A stretch of DNA of 64,000 nt, taken from assembly GCA_902770045.1 (NCBI GenBank), contig CACXRO010000002.1, forward strand, positions 1 through 64,000. Reading direction: 5' to 3'. Position numbers and translations under genes: made by a program. The notes under the pieces were generated by a model, which saw only the letters and a program-made list of their open reading frames with translations, did not search any database and was not told the origin of the DNA. Origin of the DNA: an uncultured bacterium (GTDB lineage Bacteria; Verrucomicrobiota; Kiritimatiellia; RFP12; UBA1067). Of the stretch, positions 56,601 through 64,000 are shown one piece after another (positions within the stretch are counted from its first letter, which is position 1; each line of letters starts with the position of its first letter).

Positions 56601-59600
56601 CGTCGCGGGCGCGGATGCCGTAGTTGGCGACGTAGGCGGGCTCGCCTTCGACGAGGTCCTTGGTGAAGTTCCAGGCAAGGCGGTTGTAGCACGGCGCCTC
56701 GGTCATGCGCGGATAGGCGGTGGAGGCGGACCGTCCGCGCAGCAGCGCCAGTTCCTCGTCGAGGAGCGTCGGAACCTGGTTCGCGAAGCAGAAGGTGGAG
56801 CTCGGCAGATTGATGGCGTTCTCTTCCTTGCCGTCGATGGACTGCTGCGATACGAGCGGGTTCTTCGCGTCGGAATACGCCTCGGCGCCGAGCAGCGAGT
56901 AGAACTCGCCCATGCGCGTCTGCGCGAGGAGCATCTGCTTGGACATGTCCACGCTCGGCGTGCCGGAAGACTGCAAGACCATCTCGGCGCGGTTGAAGAG
57001 CGTCTGGTAGAGTTCGAGGAGCCCGACCTCGGCGAGGTTGTCGTTGTTGAGCGCGACGTCGCCCTGGTAGGGCCGGCCGATTTCCTCGAGCATGGAAATC
57101 CAGGAATCGGCCTTCTGCTGGTAGAAGTCCTCCACGCGCTGGGCGAAGGGCGTGACCTCGTTGAGCACGCGCTGGAGCCACCCTTCCGCGAGCTGTTCCG
57201 GCGCCCAGTCGCTCCAGCCGGTGCCGACAGTAGCGGCGACAAGCGTACCGGGCTTTGCGCGGTAGTGGAGGGTGTAGTAGGTGTTCACGTACTCGTCGGG
57301 CCGCGCGCCGTTCGCACCGAGCAGGATAGAGTAAAGCCCCGAATCAGCGCGGTAGTACTCCCACGGCGCACTCGTGTAGTCCGAGGTGGAGAGTGTGCCG
57401 TCGGCGGCGGGCCTCGCGCGCCGCCACTCGAACTCGAAGTTGTCGGTGGCGCTCCCGAGCGGCGTGCGGTACTGCAGCGTGAGCTGCTCGGAGAGCTTGT
57501 TGAGCGGATCGGTGAGCACCGCGATGCCGTCGGTGTAGAGTTTGGGCAGGACGCGCAACACCTTCATTGAAACCGGAAGGCCCGGCTTGACCTGGGTCTC
57601 GTCCGGATTGTCGTTTTCGATGAGCGTAACCCAGCCGGCTCCCGCGCCGTTAGCGACGAGCGCGTAGTGGTCGCGCGGCAGATATACCGTGATGGGCAGG
57701 CGCTCGGCGATGGTGGAGGTGAACTTCATCTCCACGCTCAGGTAGCTACCTCCGTCGTTCTCGGTCTTCCAACCGAGCCCCGTGTACTCGGCAAGCCCGT
57801 CCTTCTCCCACTTCGCCGCCTTATCGGTCGTGGCCGTGCGCGGCAGCGTCTTCCAGCTGGTGCTGACGACCGTCCAGCCGCAGGTGGCGCACAGGTACTC
57901 CGCGCCGGCGATCGGGGGCATCGGCCCAGTGACGAGCTGGAACTCGAATTCGAGCTCGCTCTTGACGCTGGAGACCACGAAGTTCGTCGTGTCAAGCAGC
58001 CCGCGCCAGACCTCGAAGGCATGCTGCGAGGGGAAGGCGTAGGTCTTGCGGACGGCGTACTCCTTGGCGTTGAGCTGCGTGCCGGACCTGACCGAAGGGA
58101 GGACCTCTTCCCGCGCGAGGGAGTCGATGGCCCTGTCCCAGTCCTGCTTGTGGACGTCCGTGCTTTCAAGCGTGCAGATCGCCTTGAGCGCGGTGCGCTC
58201 CGCGTCCGTCAGCACGTTGAGCTGCAGGTAGGAGCCGCCCGACTCCTTGACCACGCGGCGGCCGAGGAGGCACACGCGGAACATCGGGTCGGCGTTCGTG
58301 TCGATGTAGAAGCGGTCGCTGATGGACGGCGGCAGCCCCGTGAAGTAGTACTTGCCCTTGCGCAGGGTCGTCGTGCCGGACGGGCCGAGCTCAAACCCGT
58401 ACTCGTCGGCGAAGTTCGAGTTGATCGGCAGCTCCTCCTCCGAGCACTGCACGACCGTCGGGTCGATGAGCTCGACGACGGTCTTGAGACCGTCGGACGG
58501 CGAAGGATAGGCAACGGCCATCGAGGCGGCGTTCCAGACTTCCGGGAGGCCATTCTCCGCCACCGTCAGCACCTGGCCGACGCACATCGTCGGCACCGAG
58601 TTGGTGTCCGGCCACTGCGCAAGCCACGTCCACGGCATCGACTTGAAACCGTCCTTGAGGTCCGTGACCGACGGCGAAGGTATTTCGGTGCAGTTCATCC
58701 AGCCGACGATGGTTCCCGTCGGAAGCTGGGCGTCGCCGAGAGACGGGCAGTAGAAGCCCGGCTGCAGCGGATAGGAGTAGGCGGCAAAGGCCATGCCGTC
58801 GCGCCGCGCCCACATCTGGTTCTTGCGGTCGACGTACGCCACGGCCGCGTCGTCGGCCATCATCGGCGAGACGGCGAAGTCGTTCTCCGTGCCCCAGCCC
58901 GGCACCTTGCCGATCGGTCCCGGCGGCAGCATCAGGTTGCCGACGGTGACATTTCTCACGAAATCGGAATGGGCGTCGTTTTGGGTGACGACGCGATAGG
59001 CCTGCATCGCACCCTTGCCGTTGCGCGAATACATCACCATCACGACCGGCTCCGAGAGCCCCGCCTGGTTGAGGTCGTTTCTGAGCGCCCATGCCACGTA
59101 TTCGCTCCCGTTCGCTTCGAGGAAGGCGTGTTCTTCGTTGGGATTGAAGCCGACCAGACCCTGCACGTTCTGGTAGTAGAGCTCCGGCGCCACGCCGCTG
59201 TCCGTCGCGAGGGCGAGGCTGAACGGTTTTGGCGCGCCGGCGCCGAGCGCCGCACAGTTCTTGCAGCGCAGCACGTTGCCCTTGACGCCGGTCGCGGTGC
59301 GTACCGTTCCGTCGGTGCCAACTGTCGCGAGGTCGTCGTCGGTGAAGCTGAAGAAGAAGATGGCGTCGCTTTCCGATTCCGGCGCGGCCGTGTCTCCGTA
59401 CCAGAGCGCGAGGTTGTCGAGCGCCACGTAGGTTGCCGCCGCGCCGCCCTCCGCCGCGCCGAAGGACGCGAGAATGCCGTGTCCGCGCGCCGGCAGCGGA
59501 ACGTTCACGGCGACATTGTTCCACTGGCCTGCCTTGACGGTTTGATTGGTGATTGTCCCGTCAACCGCGAACGCCACCTGCCAGCCGTCCTCGCCGACGC

Positions 59601-61800
59601 GTTCGAGCCGCGCCTCGACGGTGCAGGCGGCGGTTCCGCTCCTGTCGCCGAAGGCCAGACGGGCGAGACGCCCCGGCGTCGCCGGCTCGTCCGCCGGCAC
59701 GTAGATCGAAAAGCCCGCGCGGATCGCCTCGGCCGTCGCGTCCACGACCGTTCCGGCGAGGTTAATGGATGCAATCGAGTTCGTCTCCTCCAGCAGCAGC
59801 GAGCGCCCGCTGCACGCGGTCATCGCCGGGTCGGCCGAGCCGAGCCCTGAGGAGAGGGCTATTTCGGGCAAAAGCCCTTCGGCCATCGTAGTCTCCCAGT
59901 TCGCACAGTAGTTCTGCACGAGGGCGGGGTAGGTGACGGCGGTGGACATTCCCTTGCCCTGGAAGTTCGCGCGCCACCACACCTGGATTTTCCCGCCGCT
60001 CGCGTTCACGGCGTAGATCGAGGATTCGAGGGCGGCGTACGGGTCGGCGCTCTCCGTCGCCGTTCCGTCCACGTTGCCGAACACCGACGACATGTCGGGC
60101 AGACCGGAGGAACCGGCGGGCGCGTGGTAGAGCCGAGGGTTCCAGTTGCGGCCAGGCGATTCAGGCAGGTAGATGAAGCCCGGGAGCTTGTCGTCCACGC
60201 GCTCGGACATCGTCCGCGCGTCCAGTCCGGCCTCGATCCCGAGGCGCGGCTTGATCTCGACGCCGACCGGCCAGTCGATGGTCCAGGGCGTCGTCACCGA
60301 CTTGTCCCGGTAGTCCGTCATCTGCACCGGCATGTACCACGGGCATCCGGCGCCGTTGTCGTTGGTGAGGCGAATGAGGATCTTGCCGCCGTTCCCGCCG
60401 CGGAGCGAGACTTCGCCCGTCTGCTCATCCACGGTCGCCGAAACGTTCTCGGGCATGCGGAACATGGTCGAAATCGCGTAGTTGGTCGGCACCAGGAACG
60501 GGCATCCGGGCGTCGAGTCCGACGGGGCGACCACGACGCGGATCGGATTCGCCGGCCAGCTGACGAGGTACCAGTCGTGCTCGAAGTTCCAGCGCGTCTT
60601 CATCGGGTCGGCGGTCTGCCAGTAGATGTCGGCCTTCCACGGCATGGCGACGCCATCAGAGCTGGTGGTCACGTCCGTCGGCGCGATGGCGAAGATCTTG
60701 CCGTGGTCAGGATCCGTCACCTCCTCGCCTTCCGCTGCGGTGTACTGCTCGAGGTAAGGCGAATACGGGTCGGTGGAATCCTTCGAAAGCCCGGCGGCCA
60801 CGACGGCGTAGAGGTTGGAGACGTTGTACCCGCCACCGGCCGGCTTCAGCGCGTCGCCGACTTCGGCGTACATCGTGTTGACCGTCGGCGGGCACACCTC
60901 CACTACGACGTGCGCGACCATGTGGTCCTTCGTCTCCGTGTCGTAGTAGGCGAGCACGAACTGCCCCTGCGGACATTCCATGGCCCCGGTCGTCTCGTTT
61001 ACCGTGTAGCGGAACGTCAGCATCTTGGATACCGACGGATTGTAGTCGAGGCCGTACACGACGTTCGACACGCCCGCCGACGTCGTCTGCCAGCGGCTCG
61101 AAAGCAGCTGGCTGTCGCCGAAGAACTTCACGAACTTGCCCGAGAGGTCGACAAACGCCGCCGAGTTCGCCTCGTCCGCGCGCGTGGCGAAGATCCGGTA
61201 CGGGCGCGACGACGACATGGCGCCGATCTTGAAAGTCTGCTCCTCGCGGGTTCCGTCCTTCCTCACCCACGTCACCGTAGTGGCGCCGCTCGCAATGAAC
61301 ATCAGCCGCTCGCCGGGATCCTTCGCCCCGGTGTCGAAGGCGATGCGTCCCGCCGCGATCGCCTCGGCGTTTGCGGCAACCGTCTGCTGCCAGTCGAGGG
61401 AATCTTCGTCGGGGACGTCCTTGCAGAAGTCTCCGACTCTCGCGTTCGGCTTCTGTTCCGAGAGCGTGCGCCCGGCAGTCCACGCGGCGAGCGTCCAGGT
61501 CGTCTGCACGTCCTTGACGGAGGTTGCGGTCACCGGCGACTCGGGGGCCACCGGGGCGCATGCAGCCGAAATCGGATAGGCCGCAATCGGCTGCACGAAC
61601 TTGCCGCCGGTGTAGCTCGGCATCCACGTCGGCAAGCCCACCTCGCCGAGCGAGAGCTGCGTGTCCTGCGGAGCAGCCGCATTCGCAGCCGTCGCGGCCA
61701 TCGCCGCGACTACGGCGAATGCGATGGTTGAAAAGTTGAAAGGTTGAAAAGTTGAAAAGCAACTTTTCAATATTTCAGAAAGACTTCTTGCGAAGCGCAT
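53695..61800 (-). CDS. Giant secreted protein (2701 residues) of unknown function
   Basis: The ATG at 61800 has AAGGAGG eight bases upstream, better than the ATG at 61845. The signal sequence is MRFARSLSEILKSCFSTFQP followed by FNFSTIAFAVVAAMAATAANA: its middle (residues 14-25) is encoded by an octamer repeat. The first two thirds are mostly beta-rich modules, with a LamG/jelly-roll-like segment near 670-820. About 1880-2400 is strongly helical with a hydrophobic Ala/Gly stretch at about 2230-2270, and the last 220 residues are beta-rich (FFGKTLQGGESQFSS; VYLVPVGSDYMR; WILVIPASSLN; GISDIKLGIKAYS). The helical-pore-then-beta-cap order recalls Tc-toxin A subunits, but I see no firm homology. 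Probably a surface or secreted effector. Confidence 0.72.
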   Translation of the reverse strand: MRFARSLSEILKSCFSTFQPFNFSTIAFAVVAAMAATAANAAAPQDTQLSLGEVGLPTWMPSYTGGKFVQPIAAYPISAACAPVAPESPVTATSVKDVQTTWTLAAWTAGRTLSEQKPNARVGDFCKDVPDEDSLDWQQTVAANAEAIAAGRIAFDTGAKDPGERLMFIASGATTVTWVRKDGTREEQTFKIGAMSSSRPYRIFATRADEANSAAFVDLSGKFVKFFGDSQLLSSRWQTTSAGVSNVVYGLDYNPSVSKMLTFRYTVNETTGAMECPQGQFVLAYYDTETKDHMVAHVVVEVCPPTVNTMYAEVGDALKPAGGGYNVSNLYAVVAAGLSKDSTDPYSPYLEQYTAAEGEEVTDPDHGKIFAIAPTDVTTSSDGVAMPWKADIYWQTADPMKTRWNFEHDWYLVSWPANPIRVVVAPSDSTPGCPFLVPTNYAISTMFRMPENVSATVDEQTGEVSLRGGNGGKILIRLTNDNGAGCPWYMPVQMTDYRDKSVTTPWTIDWPVGVEIKPRLGIEAGLDARTMSERVDDKLPGFIYLPESPGRNWNPRLYHAPAGSSGLPDMSSVFGNVDGTATESADPYAALESSIYAVNASGGKIQVWWRANFQGKGMSTAVTYPALVQNYCANWETTMAEGLLPEIALSSGLGSADPAMTACSGRSLLLEETNSIASINLAGTVVDATAEAIRAGFSIYVPADEPATPGRLARLAFGDRSGTAACTVEARLERVGEDGWQVAFAVDGTITNQTVKAGQWNNVAVNVPLPARGHGILASFGAAEGGAAATYVALDNLALWYGDTAAPESESDAIFFFSFTDDDLATVGTDGTVRTATGVKGNVLRCKNCAALGAGAPKPFSLALATDSGVAPELYYQNVQGLVGFNPNEEHAFLEANGSEYVAWALRNDLNQAGLSEPVVMVMYSRNGKGAMQAYRVVTQNDAHSDFVRNVTVGNLMLPPGPIGKVPGWGTENDFAVSPMMADDAAVAYVDRKNQMWARRDGMAFAAYSYPLQPGFYCPSLGDAQLPTGTIVGWMNCTEIPSPSVTDLKDGFKSMPWTWLAQWPDTNSVPTMCVGQVLTVAENGLPEVWNAASMAVAYPSPSDGLKTVVELIDPTVVQCSEEELPINSNFADEYGFELGPSGTTTLRKGKYYFTGLPPSISDRFYIDTNADPMFRVCLLGRRVVKESGGSYLQLNVLTDAERTALKAICTLESTDVHKQDWDRAIDSLAREEVLPSVRSGTQLNAKEYAVRKTYAFPSQHAFEVWRGLLDTTNFVVSSVKSELEFEFQLVTGPMPPIAGAEYLCATCGWTVVSTSWKTLPRTATTDKAAKWEKDGLAEYTGLGWKTENDGGSYLSVEMKFTSTIAERLPITVYLPRDHYALVANGAGAGWVTLIENDNPDETQVKPGLPVSMKVLRVLPKLYTDGIAVLTDPLNKLSEQLTLQYRTPLGSATDNFEFEWRRARPAADGTLSTSDYTSAPWEYYRADSGLYSILLGANGARPDEYVNTYYTLHYRAKPGTLVAATVGTGWSDWAPEQLAEGWLQRVLNEVTPFAQRVEDFYQQKADSWISMLEEIGRPYQGDVALNNDNLAEVGLLELYQTLFNRAEMVLQSSGTPSVDMSKQMLLAQTRMGEFYSLLGAEAYSDAKNPLVSQQSIDGKEENAINLPSSTFCFANQVPTLLDEELALLRGRSASTAYPRMTEAPCYNRLAWNFTKDLVEGEPAYVANYGIRARDGVLDVNCAAAQYPQGHGDAWGHYLSVISGYYRLLRNPLFDWTAAMGEMLMDQKLTNVDYQDEEKFADAVSKLARAGLDVMDLTVRKQYRDNDGAADGYRDSNTEQAFGYGEWATRTGLAAAYGWMTVNALLPTNDAPYKSFTDKGIMKIDRTTAAQLPVICDVVRSVENRLAATDAGMNPLGLSEDAIPFDIDPDRLAQKDSHFEQILERAEKALANCKTALDYANRYGNRISMLSREETSLIDEIADQEFAYNSQLIAIYGTPFAGDIGPGGTYPQGYEGPDLYNYNYMDLEPYGLDELSTAFTNSWTLKWGNALGFCDLKIEKDAKGNLYLQGYDLKMNVNDLTGDFDGDTLAAVLPYLPASVRKILSGTGKQSAPIEYSISYNVSEGGIRAKPVTITGVRATEGSIQAAYRKYLIAYKEVEAALFEVDMKWLVMNEVWDKLKIKLGMHLPQTILSTMFSEIGLGTAIAIKDAALQTAKDAYEHEYKVQSLTAASIPIVTGAGATFVASPRSVAAAAATPGLLAAFTGTLGAINTVRTVKTKLESAKVVLDIVSGVYGLANTIYDSIIELRDNLLTAALGYDGAVVAATEKYAALAAAEAAYRAEVYKGEMLQDERAAWRRKIASRATMRRYLDMYNRVERNAALAKYSTSFDTAQRYVWELAKVYDYETGLLSTDPQSGKKFLADIVATRSLGQEGVTIDSSTTDGGLWDVVTRMKANWNNLKGRLGINNADKPEKWFSLRYELFRIRPDAEGDGAWRRELKKYWVDDLRDNADFVRHCQPLASEAVVRKEPGLVIPFSTSINNAENFFGKTLQGGESQFSSADYATKIAAVGVDFPGYDRLTTQTADGLAVEPNVYLVPVGSDYMRAPYSIGSTQLDDVLWISSFSGLDGTSDSVATIRRHSTLRVGDSFKSTRLVGRSVWNDKWILVIPASSLNQNREKSLEKFVNGISDIKLGIKAYSRHGN
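61727..61770. repeat. Octamer repeat and hairpin inside the giant gene's signal sequence
   Basis: Four tandem units GTTGAAAA/GTTGAAAG (61727-61758) followed by a perfect hairpin TTGAAAAG-CAA-CTTTTCAA (61752-61770). On the coding (minus) strand this is an open frame giving CFSTFQPFNFST in the signal peptide. Confidence 0.9.
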
Positions 61801-61850
61801 TGATTTGCCCTCCTTGCGAAATTTAATCTGATTCTTTAGATTCATAATCG

Positions 61851-61888
61851 TTCAACTTTTCAACTGTTCAACTTTTCAACCTTTCAAC
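61851..61888. repeat. Octamer repeat at the end of the glycine-rich protein gene
   Basis: Four and three-quarter units of TTCAACTT (variants TTCAACTG, TTCAACCT). On the minus strand the array starts with the TGA stop of the glycine-rich protein gene (61884-61886) and fills the gap to the giant gene. The remaining gap, 61801-61850, holds an AT-rich stretch and the giant gene's AAGGAGG site. Confidence 0.9.
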
Positions 61889-64000
61889 GGGCGGAGCCCA
61901 CGAACGGGAAGAACGTCACCTTCACCCCGTCCGGCTCCGATGCGGGCGCCCGCACGTACTCCCCTTTCCGGCAGTACTGGATCACCCCCGGGATTCTAAG
62001 CCCGCGCGCCCCTTCCTTCTTGCTCGTGATCAGGGCGAAGCCGTCGGACGGCGCAGGGCCCGAGCCGATCTTCTGCCCGCGCTGCACGTTGTCCGTAGTG
62101 CCCAAGTCGACGCGGTTCTTCGAGAACACATTTACGCCGCCGCCCCTGAGGAGCGTCAGCGTCTCGCGCTCGCCGACCACGACCGGCGAGACGTCCACCG
62201 GACCGGCGCCGGGCGCCGTCACCGTGCCCGCCACCTCCAACTGCGAAATCGTCACGTTGTTCGCCGCGAGCGCGTTTTCCGTGACCAGGTTTCCGACGCG
62301 CGGATTCGTCCCCGCGGCCTCCGCCACCAGCGCGCGGTTGACCACCGCGACCGGGCGGATCTCGCGCCGCGGCTTCAGCTCGATCGCCTGCCCCGCGTTT
62401 TCGCCGATCGCCACGCCCACGTGCGAGACAAGGCCTGTCGCGATAAGCGCCGCGAGCGTCTCGTCGCCGAACATCGCCATGAAGCTGCCGTCCTTGTTGA
62501 CCGTCACCGTCTGGTTGTCGATTTGCCAGACCGGCGTCGTCGCCGACTCGTCGTCGTACACCCTGAAGTGCATCGTCTTCGTGTACTTCTGCGTGTCGGT
62601 CGCCGGGGTGTCCGTTCCGAGCAAGGTCAGCTGCCCGCGATATACGAGCTTCGCGATGCTCCCCTCCGGTGGCGCCCAGTGCGCGTAGAGCGTCGCGTCC
62701 GTCGAAAGTCCCGGTAGGGATCCCGGAATGAGCGCGCCGCTCCCGTCGAAGACCTGCACGCCGTTCTCCGTGAAGTAGCCGAGGAAGATGTAGTCGCCTG
62801 AACGGGTCGGAACCGGCGCGGCATCCCCCGCCTCCCCTTCCACATAGACGGCCGAGCCGACTGTCGCGTCCGTCGAAACGAAGGTGACGGCATGCGTCGG
62901 CGCCCAGTGCGCATGGAGCGTCAATTCCGGGTAATAGCCCCAGGTGGAATTGACAGGCGTCCCGTCCGCATTGAAGAACTTGGTCCCGGAAGTCGCATCC
63001 GTCCAGTAGCCTTGGAAACTGAAGTTGGCCTTCACCGGCACCGAAACCGATTCGACGGCATCGCCCTGACGGACGAGATCCCTGCTCACCGTGGAGCCGT
63101 CGGCCTTGAGCGTCAGGTAGAATGATACGCTCACCGGCTCCCAGTGCGCGTAAAGCGTCATGTCCTGGGTGGAATCCCAGGCGCTCGCCACCGGACTGAG
63201 GTTTTCGTCATAGACCTGCGTGCCGCCCTCTGGATCCGTCCAATAGCCTGCGAAGTTCCAATCGGTCCTTGTCGTCCCGGGTGCGGCGGGAAGAGCCAGG
63301 CCCTTTTGCGCGACGGCAGTTCCGACTTCGACCAGGCCCGATCCTTCGTCCGACATGAACGTGAGGTTGGAAAGCCTCAGCCAATGCGCAAAGAGCGTCA
63401 CGTTCTCGGCGTACGGCCAAACGCTAAAGGCGACACAGTTGAGGTAGCCTGTGTATTCGGCAGGAGAAGGCGCAGCCGGCGGAGCGAACGCGAGCGACGC
63501 CGACCTGGTCTGATCTGCGACATTCGCGCTTGAGTTGTGCTTGAACGTGACTGTAGTATTGACCACTTCATTTTCGGAGCCTGAAAGCGCCGTCACCTCG
63601 GAAGGAATGCGCGCCGGCGATGCGGTCAGCGTTGCCGTTGACATCTTATAGAGGCTGCCGGCGTTGCCCTGGCTTCCGCCATTTCCGCCGGTGCCGCCCG
63701 CGCCCGTCTTCGAGTATCCAATATCGGAGTCGTAGTTGTCATGATAAGTACTCGTTTCGCCGCCACCCCTCGTGCCGCCGCCGCCGGAATAACCGCCGCC
63801 ACCGTTGCCGCCCATGCCGCCGTCGACGCTAGAACTGTAGAAGCTTTTTTCGTTGTCGGTAACGACAAACGAACCGCTGCCGCCGCCGCCGCCGGCACCG
63901 CCGCCGCCGCCGCCGCCGCCGATGGACATTGCAGCGCCGCCGCCACCGCCGCCGCCGCCGCCACCGCCGCCGCCGGAATACCAGTCGTCATTGCTGGTCT
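61884..64000 (-). CDS. Glycine-rich, InlB-repeat surface protein, 5' end outside the window
   Basis: The frame is open to the window edge, so the true start is upstream; at least 705 residues are seen. The N-terminal part in view is a run of glycines broken by SNDDWYS and FVVTDNEKSFYSS, encoded by GGC/GGT triplet runs (63888-63919; 63933-63974). Then four Listeria-Bacteroides (InlB B/Flg_new) repeats follow, each ending in an AHW motif (TLFAHW, TLYAHW, TLHAHW, TLYAHW) with GYWTDPEGGTQVYDEN-type units. The C-terminal 260 residues are a beta-rich domain (MHFRVYDDESATTPVWQ; SKNRVDLGTTDNVQRG). Likely a secreted or surface adhesin-type protein. No anchor motif is visible at the C-terminus. Confidence 0.75.
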   Translation of the reverse strand, partial: TSNDDWYSGGGGGGGGGGGGGAAMSIGGGGGGGGAGGGGGSGSFVVTDNEKSFYSSSVDGGMGGNGGGGYSGGGGTRGGGETSTYHDNYDSDIGYSKTGAGGTGGNGGSQGNAGSLYKMSTATLTASPARIPSEVTALSGSENEVVNTTVTFKHNSSANVADQTRSASLAFAPPAAPSPAEYTGYLNCVAFSVWPYAENVTLFAHWLRLSNLTFMSDEGSGLVEVGTAVAQKGLALPAAPGTTRTDWNFAGYWTDPEGGTQVYDENLSPVASAWDSTQDMTLYAHWEPVSVSFYLTLKADGSTVSRDLVRQGDAVESVSVPVKANFSFQGYWTDATSGTKFFNADGTPVNSTWGYYPELTLHAHWAPTHAVTFVSTDATVGSAVYVEGEAGDAAPVPTRSGDYIFLGYFTENGVQVFDGSGALIPGSLPGLSTDATLYAHWAPPEGSIAKLVYRGQLTLLGTDTPATDTQKYTKTMHFRVYDDESATTPVWQIDNQTVTVNKDGSFMAMFGDETLAALIATGLVSHVGVAIGENAGQAIELKPRREIRPVAVVNRALVAEAAGTNPRVGNLVTENALAANNVTISQLEVAGTVTAPGAGPVDVSPVVVGERETLTLLRGGGVNVFSKNRVDLGTTDNVQRGQKIGSGPAPSDGFALITSKKEGARGLRIPGVIQYCRKGEYVRAPASEPDGVKVTFFPFVGSAR

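Noticed and set aside
61884-63929. Gene start at the ATG at 63929 for the glycine-rich protein
   Set aside because: The frame stays open upstream to the window edge with more glycine-rich coding sequence, so this ATG is internal and the gene is cut.

Overview
The window looks like chromosomal DNA of a GC-rich, Gram-negative, anaerobic member of the PVC group. My best guess is a Kiritimatiellota-type gut bacterium. This is inferred from the gene set: pyruvate:ferredoxin oxidoreductase, a V/A-type ATPase subunit, lipid A genes using LpxI, a thioester alpha-2-macroglobulin, uronate and glycan catabolism, and very large secreted proteins. No 16S rRNA or other direct marker is present. Forty-one protein genes are supported. 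Forty lie on the minus strand and one (V-type ATPase subunit B, 32522-33826) on the plus strand. There are no tRNA or rRNA genes, CRISPR arrays, insertion sequences, or gene-free stretches above 300 bp.

Layout, in window coordinates (transcription mostly right to left). 1-831: N-terminal part of PFOR. 932-12165: a nine-gene run with a TPR protein, a small periplasmic protein, ExbB, two ExbDs, a TonB-like protein with a terpenoid-cyclase-like toroid, a LolC/E-type permease, a Tat-exported TIM-barrel protein and uronate isomerase. 12227-20043: an unusual operon in which uracil and adenine phosphoribosyltransferases and an AzgA-type nucleobase permease enclose a partner-switching module (MATE-ATPase fusion, periplasmic-binding lipoprotein, SpoIIE phosphatase/ATPase, STAS protein). 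20141-32418: a housekeeping superoperon (lpxI, lpxB, secA, ispD, phosphoesterase, rfbA, uvrB, GH2 glycosidase, YgjP-like protease). 32522-33826: the lone ntpB. 33839-42995: ACT protein, thrC, NAGPA-like, SurA-like, TrmH-like, lpxA, dnaX, a small secreted protein and a clan-A glycosidase. 43028-49036: a 2002-residue alpha-2-macroglobulin. 49119-53094: a second SpoIIE phosphatase plus a MATE-ATPase-acetyltransferase fusion. 53157-64000: a secreted-protein locus with a 167-residue protein, a 2701-residue protein and a glycine-rich InlB-repeat protein cut by the window edge, with octanucleotide repeats at its gene junctions.

The most novel material is: (i) MATE transporters fused to anti-sigma-type ATPase domains, found twice, each with a SpoIIE phosphatase; (ii) the nucleobase salvage operon built around one of them, whose Apt and permease share a homologous N-terminal domain; (iii) a peptide signature shared by the Exb-linked toroid protein and the alpha-2-macroglobulin; (iv) octamer repeats that stop all three frames on one strand and are coding on the other; (v) several operon-leading genes whose -10 box sits 6-10 nt from the ATG with no Shine-Dalgarno sequence, which suggests leaderless mRNAs.

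All family assignments come from reading motifs in the translated sequence. No database search was run.
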